A stretch of 35,393 bases of DNA, from contig JAFAHL010000286.1 of the NCBI GenBank assembly GCA_019237215.1, positions 1 through 35,393 on the forward strand. The letters run 5' to 3'. This document shows positions 25,115-34,566 of this stretch, piece after piece. Source of the DNA: Hyphomicrobiales bacterium (GTDB taxonomy: Bacteria > Pseudomonadota > Alphaproteobacteria > Rhizobiales > Xanthobacteraceae). Position numbers and translations under genes: made by a program. Within the stretch, counting starts at the first letter, position 1; each line of letters begins with the position of its first letter. The notes beneath the pieces were generated by a model. It saw nothing but the letters and a program-made list of their open reading frames with translations. It was not told the origin of the DNA and made no database searches.

Positions 25115-25639
25115 TCAATGGGCGGTTGGCGCAATGCGGGCGTTCTGGCCCCGCCGCGCGCCCTTGTTGTAAACCCACGGCTTGCTCGACTTCTCGCGCG
25201 CGGATTGCTTAGCCGCCTTGAGCGCGACCGGACCCACGTTCGCGAGGAACACTTTCTCGTGCGCGCGCGTGAGGATCTCGACGGCTTGTTTCAACGACAC
25301 CCATTTCACCGACTTGATGTCGTCCATCAGCGCGCGCCGCGGTCCGCCGATGGCGCGCATATGCCAAAACTGCACGATCTTGATTCGGCCATCCACCGAA
25401 TACAACATCGAACCAAGAAATCCGTGGACTGAAACCTCGTGTCCGGTTTCTTCCAACACCTCGCGTCTGGCGGCAGCAAGCGCATGCTCACCCGGATAGA
25501 GCTTGCCCTTTGGCAGGACCCAAGACTTGTCCCTTCGCAATCGCACGATTGCGATGCGCGGTCTGCTGCCTTCCCCTAAGACAATTCCGCCCGCAGCCAG
25601 AATCGGCGGTGGAGCCTTCGCGTCGGGTAGAAGAGGCAT
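25115..25639 (-). CDS. NUDIX hydrolase
   Basis: Nudix box pattern GKLYPGEHALAAARREVLEETGHEV; start taken at internal ATG (MPLLPDAKAPPPILAAGGIVLG). Confidence 0.93.
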   Translation of the reverse strand: MPLLPDAKAPPPILAAGGIVLGEGSRPRIAIVRLRRDKSWVLPKGKLYPGEHALAAARREVLEETGHEVSVHGFLGSMLYSVDGRIKIVQFWHMRAIGGPRRALMDDIKSVKWVSLKQAVEILTRAHEKVFLANVGPVALKAAKQSAREKSSKPWVYNKGARRGQNARIAPTAH

Positions 25640-25979
25640 GGCGGTTCCCCGTGATCGAGAGCGCCACGCATGCTGGCTCGGCATACTTAACGCGAGGTTA
25701 AGGTGCCGAGATCATGGCCCCGGCGGTGGTCGCTGCGGATGACCTAATGGACTGCGGTGGCGTCGATGATCATGCCGCTCACCTTCAAGCATTTTGCACC
25801 TGCGCAGCCGCGACGATCCATGCACGAAACGCGCGCATGGCCTTACAAATGATCGTTTGTGGGAGCCAGACCCCTTGAATTAGTAGGGTCATCGGTTCGC
25901 TCGCCGGCTGGCGGTGGGAGCAGCGGCCCCAGCAACAACCGCCAAGCCGCAATCGACGCCACCCGCAAACAGGAGTCAT

Positions 25980-26810
25980 ATGAAGATGACTGCAGCGCTT
26001 AGCCTTTTCACTCGCCGGACGGCGCTCGGTGTTTCGATCGGCGCCATCACCGTGATCGCACGTGGCCGCGCCCCGTTGGCTGCAGGCTCGACGGAGCGGG
26101 CGGACCTCGAGGCTGTCTTCGCCGAGAACGGGGTCGCAGGCACGTTTGTGCTCTACGACGTGGCAACGGATCACTTCACGCTGATCAATGCCACGCGCGC
26201 CGAGAAGCGTTTCGTCCCAGCCTCAACCTTCAAGATCGCGAACACCATCATCGCGCTGGAGACCGGCGTCGTGAAAGACGAGAACGAGATCATTCCCTAT
26301 GGCGGTCAGCCGCAGCCGTTCAAGACCTGGGAGAAGGACATGTCCATGCGCGAGGCGATCGCGCTGTCCGCGGTTCCCATCTACCAGGAGCTTGCCCGCC
26401 GCATCGGGCTCGAACGCTATCGGGAGTGGCTTCCCCGGCTGGACTTTGGCAATCGGCAAACGGGGACGATCGTCGACACGTTCTGGCTGGACGGGCCGCT
26501 GGAAATCAGCGCCCTCGAGGAAGCTCGCTTCGTCGCCCGGCTGGCGCAGCAAAAACTCGATGCGTCGATCCGTTCGCAGTCGATTGCGCGCGACATCATT
26601 CGACTTGAAAGCCGCGACGGCAAAATCCTCTACGGCAAGACCGGATGGCGCTTTTCCAGCGCTCCAAACCTCGGCTGGTGGACCGGGTGGGTGGAACAGA
26701 ACGGCAAGATTTCAGCCTTCTCATTGAACATCGATATGCCGGCTGCGACCGATGCCCCCAAGCGCGTCGCCGTCGGCAAGACAATGCTCTCGAAGCTGGG
26801 CGTTCTCTGA
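25980..26810 (+). CDS. Class D (OXA-type) beta-lactamase
   Basis: STFK active site (VPASTFKIANTIIALETG), SAV motif (IALSAVPIYQELARRIG), FGN (LDFGNRQTG), KTG (YGKTGWRFS), WWTGWVEQNGK; signal/Tat-like N-terminus TRRTALGVSIGA. Confidence 0.93.
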   Translation: MKMTAALSLFTRRTALGVSIGAITVIARGRAPLAAGSTERADLEAVFAENGVAGTFVLYDVATDHFTLINATRAEKRFVPASTFKIANTIIALETGVVKDENEIIPYGGQPQPFKTWEKDMSMREAIALSAVPIYQELARRIGLERYREWLPRLDFGNRQTGTIVDTFWLDGPLEISALEEARFVARLAQQKLDASIRSQSIARDIIRLESRDGKILYGKTGWRFSSAPNLGWWTGWVEQNGKISAFSLNIDMPAATDAPKRVAVGKTMLSKLGVL

Positions 26811-26877
26811 CTGTGTTCTGACGCTGGCAAGCGATCGAAGTGCCGCCTGCCCTGGCTATCGTGGAACTCCGAGGCAC

Positions 26878-28563
26878 TCAGAGCGGGCGGACCTCGCCGC
26901 TCGCGATCTTCACCTTGTCCCCGTTGAACTTTCGCACGACGAAGCCGTCGAAGCGCTCGTTGTAGGTGGGGCTGTAGTCGCGCAAGAGCCCGAGCGCCTG
27001 TTGCTCGCCGACGAAGAGGCCGCGCACGCTGTCGGAGCGGTAGTGGACGCCGGCGGCGTCGCGGCCCAGCGCGATGTTGCCAGCGAGCTTGTCGATCTCG
27101 TTGCCGAGGGTGAGGGGGGCGTCGCGCCAGGGCTCCAGCCCCGCGCCGTCCGCCGTGGCCTCGACCGGATGTGGCAGGACGTAATCGGCGTCGAAGAAGG
27201 CTTTGAGGATCGTGGCGCAGGCGCCTGCGTTGCAGGCGTGGGCCGCGGGGTAGGACGGGTGCGTGGGACATCCCTCGGGGAAGGCCAGCGGCAGCAGGCG
27301 TGTCCCATGCTGGGAGCGGACCCGCGCGACGGCGTCGCATTGAAGGATGTCGGTGTGGATGTCGTATTGTCGCCGGCCGGTCGCGTGCGTCTCGATCCGT
27401 CCGGCAAAGCACTCCGGCCGCAGGCGCCGGTGGACCTGCCATTTGTGAAAGTAGGCGCCCTTCTGCCCGAGCAATGCCGCCTGTGCGAGCAATGACAGCA
27501 CGTTCTTGCTGCCCAAGGTAATGTCGCCGAACTGCGTGCGCGAGGCGCGATAGGGATTGGTCGGCGAAAGCGCGTCTTTGCCCTGGGCGAGCATGATCAG
27601 CGCCGCGTTCATGTAGGCCTGAAAGCTGAAGTCGCGATGGACGTATTCCGCAAGCTCGCGCGCGCTGCAGATGAAGCGCGGCGTCGCATCGAACGCGGCC
27701 GTCGATCGCGGCATGGCGCCGCGCTGGCAGGCGAGCCAGTCGGCGTAGTTCGTGAGGAAGCTCTGCCCGCGGCTGGGCACGCTATAGCGCTGCTCGATCG
27801 TCTTGATGCCGTAGGGGATGTCGAGCCACAGGAACTGGCTGAGATAGGGGCCGATCAGGTTGCCCCGCGTCTCGCCGCGGAACACCGTCGCGGGCGTCGG
27901 CTTCTCCCCGGCGCCCGATGTCAGCGGTTCCGTGAAGGCGTTGAGGTCCGTGACGGCCGCGGCAACGAGCGGATCCGTTTCATAGTCGCGGAACGGCACG
28001 TCCCGCGTCAGCGCGCGCCAATACACTTCCGCCATGTCGGTTGCCATGTGGGCGCTGGCAAAGGCCGCAGGCGGGTCGAGGCTGGTCGCGGCGGCATCGA
28101 GGCCAACGAGATCGAAGGCGTAGGTCGCTTGCGGATTATTCAGTTCAATCTCGGCGTTGCGGTCGCGCGGGATTGTTTCGAAGCCATTGTGATCGCCGCT
28201 TGCGAGAACCGACACGAGCGTCGCGAAGGCATCGGCATCGACCTCGCCGGCGTCGTTGTGGGGCAGCGTCTTGGCAAAGCTCGCGCGCTTGTCGGCGTAG
28301 CGCGCTTCGTCGCCGTTCGAACGATGCACCGGCTGCGGCTCGTCGAGATAGGCCTGCGCCGCCGCCTGACGCATGCGGAATGCTGCCGTCTGGCGTGGTG
28401 ACGCCTCAGTCGCGTTCGCATCGCCCGGGCGCAGCGCCGCACTGCCCCATCCGACCGCCGCGGCGGCCAAGCCGGCGCTGGCGCTCCCTTCGAGCAAGGC
28501 ACGGCGCGAGACGGGATGCAGGCTTGCGCGATCCGGCTTCGGTGGCTCGACGATGTGACGCAT
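26878..28563 (-). CDS. Vanadium-dependent haloperoxidase-like / PAP2-superfamily protein with Tat signal
   Basis: SRRALLEGSASAGLAAAAVGWG Tat-like signal; KWQVHRRLRPE, CPTHPSYPAAHACNAGACATILKAFFD and LGRDAAGVHYRSDSVRGLFVGE match the three active-site motifs of the superfamily. Confidence 0.86.
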   Translation of the reverse strand: MRHIVEPPKPDRASLHPVSRRALLEGSASAGLAAAAVGWGSAALRPGDANATEASPRQTAAFRMRQAAAQAYLDEPQPVHRSNGDEARYADKRASFAKTLPHNDAGEVDADAFATLVSVLASGDHNGFETIPRDRNAEIELNNPQATYAFDLVGLDAAATSLDPPAAFASAHMATDMAEVYWRALTRDVPFRDYETDPLVAAAVTDLNAFTEPLTSGAGEKPTPATVFRGETRGNLIGPYLSQFLWLDIPYGIKTIEQRYSVPSRGQSFLTNYADWLACQRGAMPRSTAAFDATPRFICSARELAEYVHRDFSFQAYMNAALIMLAQGKDALSPTNPYRASRTQFGDITLGSKNVLSLLAQAALLGQKGAYFHKWQVHRRLRPECFAGRIETHATGRRQYDIHTDILQCDAVARVRSQHGTRLLPLAFPEGCPTHPSYPAAHACNAGACATILKAFFDADYVLPHPVEATADGAGLEPWRDAPLTLGNEIDKLAGNIALGRDAAGVHYRSDSVRGLFVGEQQALGLLRDYSPTYNERFDGFVVRKFNGDKVKIASGEVRPL

Positions 28564-28818
28564 GGATGAACCTCCGTCGCAACCGAGGTACTGCTTGGCG
28601 ACGTAAGGCGTATCCTAACTCATGCCCGCAACTCGCTACAGTCACGTGGACTGCGCCGCTCAACTCGTGGCCGGCCCGGCAGGATGCCGGCCCGACAGCG
28701 ACGTCAGATCATGTCCGCGCGAGTGCGCCCGTGCAGCTCGATATCGAGCCGGCCAGCCGTCGCGGGTTTTGGCACACCGTTTGCTAGATAGGCTCACAGA
28801 AAGAGACTGGAGGGGCCT

Positions 28819-29601
28819 ATGCAGCTCCATGCCGCCGGCGCGGAACGGGAGCGCGTCGTGGCTCCGCGCCCGCCTTTATCCGAGGCCGGCGGCTGGCAAG
28901 CCCTGCTGCTGAGCGAGAGCAGAGCGCTGCTGGCCGGTCCGCCGCCGCTGTTCCAAGCGTTGTCAGCGCGCGAGCGCGAACTGGTGCTGAGCCATGGCCG
29001 GCGACGCGTGCTCAATCGCGGGCAAACGCTTTTCAGCCAGGGTACGACGCATGAGGGCATCTACCTCATCGAGAGCGGCCGGATTCGCGTGTTTTACAAC
29101 GCGCCGTCGGGACGCGAGATCACGCTGGCCTATTGGTATCCCGGAAACTTCGTCGGTGGTCCGGACATCTTCGGGCCCAGCGTTCATTTGTGGTCCGGCG
29201 TTGCCACCAACAACAGCAGTGTCGTTCAGCTGCCGGGCAAGGCCCTACGCAACCTGGTGATGCAGATTCCGGCGCTTGGAATCGGCTTGATTGAAGGTCT
29301 TTCGTTCAAGGGCAAGTGCTATTCCGCCCTCGTGCAGATGCTCGGCACCCGCTCGGTTACCGATCGGCTTGCCCAGCTGCTGCTCCATCTGGTTGATGCC
29401 TATGGAATCAAGGTGCCCGACGGAACCCTCATCGGTGCCGCGTTTACGCACGCCGACCTTGCTCACATGGTCGGTGCGACTCGGCAATGGGTGACAATCA
29501 GCTTGAAGCGATTGCAAGAGCAGGGCGTCGTGGTGTGCCGGAAATCGCAGATCATTGTGCGGCGTCTCGACGCCCTCGTGGAGATGCGGGGCGGCGGGTA
29601 A
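28819..29601 (+). CDS. Crp/Fnr family transcriptional regulator
   Basis: cNMP-binding-like domain (GQTLFSQGTTHEGIYLIESGRIRVFYNAPSGREITLAYWYPGNFVGG) and HTH (FTHADLAHMVGATRQWVTISLKRLQEQGVV). Confidence 0.94.
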   Translation: MQLHAAGAERERVVAPRPPLSEAGGWQALLLSESRALLAGPPPLFQALSARERELVLSHGRRRVLNRGQTLFSQGTTHEGIYLIESGRIRVFYNAPSGREITLAYWYPGNFVGGPDIFGPSVHLWSGVATNNSSVVQLPGKALRNLVMQIPALGIGLIEGLSFKGKCYSALVQMLGTRSVTDRLAQLLLHLVDAYGIKVPDGTLIGAAFTHADLAHMVGATRQWVTISLKRLQEQGVVVCRKSQIIVRRLDALVEMRGGG

Positions 29602-29699
29602 CCCTTGCTGCCTAATGAATGAGCGTTCTACGGCGCAATTGCCGAAAATATGCGCAGCGAGTGATTTTGGGCAACTAATAACCGTGACCGCCACTCCTG

Positions 29700-29717
29700 G
29701 TTTGCGGCGCAGCAAAC
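29700..29717. promoter_or_regulatory. Inverted repeat GTTTGC-GGCGCA-GCAAAC upstream of ABC operon
   Basis: Perfect 6-bp arms, 6-nt spacer, in the gap between the Crp/Fnr gene and the substrate-binding gene. Confidence 0.35.
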
Positions 29718-29782
29718 GCAGGCCAATAATCCCGGAAAGCGGGGAGACCGCGCACATCGCGCCAGCGAGAAAGAGAGAAGCC

Positions 29783-31200
29783 ATGAGACAAGCCAACTTT
29801 GCGACGGCCGTCGCGATTCGGATGCAGGCTTCAATGAACCTCGCATGCATTCCTCTTCTGGCAATGGCGTTGTTGCTGCCGACTGCGAGTCCCGCCGCGG
29901 CCGAGACCATCGATATCGCAATCGGGCACCAGAGCATGTGTACCGACACCTATACCGGCGGCATCGTGATTAAGGAGTTGAAGCTGCTCGAGAAGCACCT
30001 GCCGCACACCGGCAAGTACGCCGACGCTACCTACAACATCTCCTGGGCGGACTACGCATCCGGCGGACCAATCACCAATCAGATGCTCGCCGGCAAGCTC
30101 AACTTCGGCACCATGGGCGATTATCCGCTGGTCGTGAATGGCTCGAAGTTTCAGGAGACCAAGAGCCTGCGCACGATCTACGTCTCGGGTACTGGCTACA
30201 ATCTGAAAGGAGCCGGCAACGCGATCGTCGTTCCGGTCAGTTCCAATTTCCACAAGCTCGAGGACCTCAAGGGCAAGGCGATCTCCACGCCGGTCGGCAG
30301 CGCCTCCTGGGGCATGCTGATCAAGGCGCTGCAGGACAAGAAAATGCCACTCGCGAGCATCGAGCTGAAGAACCAAGCCCCGGCGGTCGGCGCCGCCAAT
30401 ATCGCGACCAACAAGATCGACGCGCATTCCGACTTCTGCCCGTGGTCGGAGATCATGGAGTTCCGTGGCACCGGCCGAAAGATCTATGACGGCAGCGAGA
30501 CGGGGATTCCTTATCTTCACGGCGTCGTCGTGCGACAGGACTTCGCCGAGAAATACCCGGAAATTGTCGTCGCCTTCATCAAGGCGATCTACGACGCCGG
30601 CAAATGGATCGATGAAGACCCCATGCGGGCGACCGATTTGATGGAGAAGTGGACCGGCGTCGAGAAGGAGTGCTCTATCTCTACTTCTCCAAAGGCGGCC
30701 ATCTCACTCAGGATCCGACAATCAAGAAGGCGTGGGTCGACACGCTGAAGTTCGACCATGGTGTTCTTGCGCAAGAGAAGCTCGCCTCCGCCTTGGACTT
30801 CGACAGCTGGATCAACGAGAGCTATATCAAGCGCGCCTACGTCGAGATGGGGCTGGACTACGAAGCCGACAAGGCGAAGATCGTCGATACGCTTGAAACC
30901 AACGCTGGCCGGCCGAAAGAGATCTGGCACGCGCGCGACGGCATTCTCTCTTATCCAACGATGAGGCAATTCCTCAAGGCGGTCGCCGAATTCCAGGCCA
31001 CCGGCGCCAAGCTCAACGCGAGCTACGTCTACGATCATGCTACCGGGCTCAAGCTGTTCGGCAAGACGGCATTCTACGTGCGCAAGCCTGACGGCGAGTT
31101 CGTGAGCTTCCTGCGCAAAGGCGAGGCCGAGGAATTCGCCGCGACGGCGAATGGGAAGATCTTCTCGTTCGAGGAGGCGGTGGCGAATTCGGGGTCATGA
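29783..31200 (+). pseudogene. NitT/TauT-type ABC transporter substrate-binding protein, interrupted by a -1 frameshift near 30668-30671
   Basis: Frame 2 (29783-about 30670) reads signal peptide plus ETIDIAIGHQSMCTDTYTGGIVIKELKLL...DLMEKWTGVEKE; frame 1 continues VLYLYFSKGGHLTQDPTIKKAWVDTLKFDHGVLAQEKLASALDF...EEAVANSGS. Confidence 0.85.
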
Positions 31201-31231
31201 TCGGCTGATCGATCGGTTCGAGATTGGGCAC

Positions 31232-32140
31232 ATGACGGCGAGAGCAATGGTCGCCCACCACGCGAACGCCGATACGCCGTCTTCCGCGGCGGCGGCGGAC
31301 GGCGCCGCCAAACCGCCCCGGCCGCAGGTCGCAGCCCCGGATGCTCGATCGGAATCGATGTTGGGCGTTAGAACGTCGGCGGCGCGCTGGGTGGTGCGGC
31401 TTGCGGCGCTGCTGGCCGGGCTCGCTTGCTGGCACTACGCCAGCTCCACCAGCCTCAATTTCTATGTCCGATTTGACAACGTCCCGGGGCCGCTGCAGGT
31501 CGGGCAATCGCTGCTCGGCCATCTCGAGCAGAGCGCATTCTACCTGCACATTGCCGCGAGCCTGCGCCGTATCGCGATCAGCTATTCGCTGGCCGCCGGC
31601 ATCGGCATCACGCTCGGTCTGCTGATGGGACGTTCGCGGCTCGTTCGCGACGTTGTTTCCCCCTACATCGAGCTGCTCCGGCCGATCCCCGCGGTCGCCT
31701 GGATCCCGCTCGCCATCTTGCTGTGGCCGACCGAGGAAGGCTCGATTATCTACATCACGTTCCTCGGCGCCTTGTTTCCGATCGTTCTCAACACCGTTCA
31801 CGGCGTGGAGCAGACGCCCGAAGTTCTCATTCGCGCGGCGCAGTCGCTCGGCGCTTCGCGCCTATGCATCTTCCGCCACGTCGTGCTGCCGGGAGCGCTG
31901 CCGAGCATCTGCGCCGGTCTCGCAATCGGCATGGGCGTGTCGTGGTTCTCGCTCTTGGCGGGCGAGATCATCAGCGGCCAGTACGGAATCGGCTACTTCA
32001 CGTGGAACGCCTATTCCATCATCAACTATCCGGACATCGTGGTCGGAATGTTGGCCATCGGCCTGTTGGGTACAGCATCCACCGCCTTGATTCAGCTGCT
32101 CACCCGCCCGGCCCTGGCGTGGCAGAGGAAAGCCAGATGA
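31232..32140 (+). CDS. NitT/TauT-type ABC transporter permease
   Basis: Binding-protein-dependent permease loop: YIELLRPIPAVAWIPLAILLW...EQTPEVLIRAAQSLGASRLCIFRHVVLPGALPSICAGLAIGMGVSWFSLLAGEIISGQYGIGYF. Confidence 0.94.
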   Translation: MTARAMVAHHANADTPSSAAAADGAAKPPRPQVAAPDARSESMLGVRTSAARWVVRLAALLAGLACWHYASSTSLNFYVRFDNVPGPLQVGQSLLGHLEQSAFYLHIAASLRRIAISYSLAAGIGITLGLLMGRSRLVRDVVSPYIELLRPIPAVAWIPLAILLWPTEEGSIIYITFLGALFPIVLNTVHGVEQTPEVLIRAAQSLGASRLCIFRHVVLPGALPSICAGLAIGMGVSWFSLLAGEIISGQYGIGYFTWNAYSIINYPDIVVGMLAIGLLGTASTALIQLLTRPALAWQRKAR

Positions 32141-32832
32141 GTGCGCTGGTGGACGTGTCGCGCGAGATTCGCGCCAGCCTGTTGCTGTGGCTTGCATTGC
32201 TGGTCGCCTTTTTCGCTGCCTTCCCGCTTCTGCAGCTCGCGCTCCTGATCGTTCGCTTCCAGGAGTTTCCCAACTATCTGATCGTGCACGACTGGCCCGG
32301 CAACATTGCCAGGATCGTCCGCATGACGCCGTCGATCGCCGACATGGTTTCGATCATGCGCGACGAATGGCTGATCGAAATCGGTTCGATGAATTTCGCC
32401 TATGGCCACGGTATCGCTGAATGGAGCTTTGTGCTGGTGCCGGCCAAGGCCGGCGTCACGCTCGTGATCGCGTTGCTTCTCGCCACCAACGTGGTGCTCT
32501 TGCGTGCCGTGCGCAAAACGTGCCCGCTCTTCGCGCGACTCGGCGCGTCGGCTGCCGCCGCTGGCGGAGCGCTGTTGGCGGGCGTCGCGACGATGACCAT
32601 AACTTGGGTCGTGTGCTGTGCGGCGCCGACCTGGGTCGTCGGGCTTGCCGTGTTGGGAGTAAGCGTCGCGACTGCGTTCGCGCTGCAGCCTATTGGCGGC
32701 TGGCTGTCGCTGTTCGGCATCGTGCTGCTGGGCGCAATCGCGGCGGCGCTGGTTCGGCAGTTGTCCGGACGTCGTCGCGGCGCATCTGCTGCGATGGTGG
32801 AGCCGACCCAACTCGCGCGGGCGTCATCGTGA
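32137..32832 (+). CDS. Unknown multi-pass membrane protein encoded between ABC permease and ATPase genes
   Basis: ATGA overlap with the permease gene and GTGA overlap with the ATPase gene; several hydrophobic segments including TMTITWVVCCAAPTWVVGLAVLGVSVATAFAL. Confidence 0.85.
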   Translation: MSALVDVSREIRASLLLWLALLVAFFAAFPLLQLALLIVRFQEFPNYLIVHDWPGNIARIVRMTPSIADMVSIMRDEWLIEIGSMNFAYGHGIAEWSFVLVPAKAGVTLVIALLLATNVVLLRAVRKTCPLFARLGASAAAAGGALLAGVATMTITWVVCCAAPTWVVGLAVLGVSVATAFALQPIGGWLSLFGIVLLGAIAAALVRQLSGRRRGASAAMVEPTQLARASS

Positions 32833-33683
32833 TCCTGGCGTTCGCCAAGCCGGCGGGCGGCGCTTGGAGCCGCGGTCGCTCGCCGGCAGGCGAGCCGTTC
32901 GGGCGAGTCGAGATCTGGCAGGTGTCGGTATCGTTCCGGCAAGGCTCGACCCTCAATCACGCGCTGGAAAATACCTCGGTCGATATCGCGCCGGGCTCGT
33001 TCGTGTGTCTGCTTGGTCCTTCGGGCTGCGGCAAGTCGACATTGCTGAACACGGTGGCCGGCTATGTCCAGCCCACCACTGGGTGGGCTCGCGTTGACGG
33101 CGCCCCGGTTCTCGGTCCCGGTGCCGACAGGGGCATGGTGTTCCAGCAATATTCGCTGTTCCCGTGGAAGACGGTTCGGGACAATGTTGCCTTCGGGCCC
33201 TATGCAACCGGGGCCGGTCGCGCGCGCGCGCGCGCCATTGGCGATGAGCTGCTCGATATGGTCGGCCTTGCGCGCTTCGCCAATCGCTATCCGGCTGAGC
33301 TTTCCGGCGGAATGCAGCAACGGGTCGGCATCGCCCGCGCGCTCGCCAACAAGCCGGCGGTCCTTTTGATGGACGAGCCGTTCGGCGCGCTCGATTCGCA
33401 AACGCGCGCCATGATGCAGGAGCACCTGCTGCGGTTGTGGGCCGAATTCAAGATTACGGTAATCTTCGTGACGCACGACGTCGACGAGGCAATTTTTCTC
33501 GCCGACCGAGTGCTGGTGATGAGCGCGAGTCCAGGCCGCATTATCGAGGACGTGCGCGTGCCGTTGCCGCGTCCACGCGACCCGGAGATCACGACGGATG
33601 CCGAATTCATCAGGTTGAAGCGGCATTTCTTGCAAGTCATTCGGGCCGAGAGCCTCAAAGCATTCGAGGACCAGGATCGATGA
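32829..33683 (+). CDS. NitT/TauT-type ABC transporter ATP-binding protein
   Basis: LLGPSGCGKSTLLNTVAGY, GMVFQQYSLFPWKTVRDNVAFG, LSGGMQQRVGIARALANKPAVLLMDEPFGALDSQTR; GTG start coupled to the upstream stop. Confidence 0.94.
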   Translation: MILAFAKPAGGAWSRGRSPAGEPFGRVEIWQVSVSFRQGSTLNHALENTSVDIAPGSFVCLLGPSGCGKSTLLNTVAGYVQPTTGWARVDGAPVLGPGADRGMVFQQYSLFPWKTVRDNVAFGPYATGAGRARARAIGDELLDMVGLARFANRYPAELSGGMQQRVGIARALANKPAVLLMDEPFGALDSQTRAMMQEHLLRLWAEFKITVIFVTHDVDEAIFLADRVLVMSASPGRIIEDVRVPLPRPRDPEITTDAEFIRLKRHFLQVIRAESLKAFEDQDR

Positions 33684-33837
33684 GGCGGCTGGCCCGACAT
33701 CGGCTGCGGCTCTCTGCGACGCGGGCCCATGCCGTCGACGATGGTGCGCGCCCGCAGCATGGCGCCAACGCTCGGCCCTCCTGCGTGGCCACGACGTCGC
33801 CCACCGCGGCAGTGCATCTCGAGCCCGGGGCCAGCCG

Positions 33838-34509
33838 ATGATGGCGTTCATCTCCGACCGGCGGAGATCGCGAACGAGCGTGCTCCTGATTGCCCTCGGA
33901 TCGACGATCCTCTCGGCTCGCGCCGACATGATCGTTACTGACGGCATGCAGCCGTGGGAAACCTGCGCCGAATGCCATGGCCTCGACGGCATCAGTGTGA
34001 TGGCGCGCTTCCCCAAGCTCGCCGGACAGCGGTTCGGCTACATTGCCAAGCAAGTCCGCGACATTCGCGCTGGCCGCCGCCGCAACGATGGCGGCCAGAT
34101 GGCCGCGATCGCCGGCGAGATCGACGACAACGATCTTGCGAAATCGGCTGCTTATTTCGCCGGCCTGCCACCACCGCCGCCCGACCCTTCCTTGGCAACG
34201 GACTCGGAGGATTGGCGACGCGGCGCCGCACTCTATCGGGACGGCGATGCGGTTTCCGGCATCGCGAGCTGCGGCTCCTGTCACGACGACGCGGAGCCAA
34301 ATCGCCCGGACGCGCCGCTGTTGAAGGCCCAACACGCCGGCTACCTTGCCAAACAGTTGCGCGATTGGCGGTCCGGCGAGCGGCATAACGATTTAAGCCA
34401 AACGATGCCGGCGGTCGCCGCAAAACTGTCTGACCGGGACATTTCCGCGCTTGCCACATTTCTTGCCTCGCAACCTCGGCTCGGCCCGAACGGCGCGCCG
34501 GCGCAATGA
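33838..34509 (+). CDS. Diheme cytochrome c (c4-like)
   Basis: Two CxxCH heme motifs (CAECH, CGSCH), repeated PKLAGQRFGYIAKQVRDIRAGRR / PLLKAQHAGYLAKQLRDWRSGER units, N-terminal signal. Confidence 0.93.
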   Translation: MMAFISDRRRSRTSVLLIALGSTILSARADMIVTDGMQPWETCAECHGLDGISVMARFPKLAGQRFGYIAKQVRDIRAGRRRNDGGQMAAIAGEIDDNDLAKSAAYFAGLPPPPPDPSLATDSEDWRRGAALYRDGDAVSGIASCGSCHDDAEPNRPDAPLLKAQHAGYLAKQLRDWRSGERHNDLSQTMPAVAAKLSDRDISALATFLASQPRLGPNGAPAQ

Positions 34510-34566
34510 ATTGCTTTTCGTGATCCCAAGTCCGGCCTAATCAATCGCGACCGCCGGAGGACTGCC

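Noticed and set aside
25690-25975. Possible transposase remnant or antisense ORF (25785-26174) upstream of the beta-lactamase
   Set aside because: Short translated fragments have no recognisable family; insufficient evidence.
33219-33234. (CG)n alternating tract as possible Z-DNA or phase-variable repeat
   Set aside because: Falls inside the ABC ATPase gene encoding Arg-Ala repeats; expected in GC-rich coding DNA and too short to argue for phase variation. A similar tract in phnN (about 11338-11350) has the same explanation.
32400-34016. 538-aa minus-strand ORF
   Set aside because: Antisense to the ABC ATPase and cytochrome c genes; no recognisable domain.
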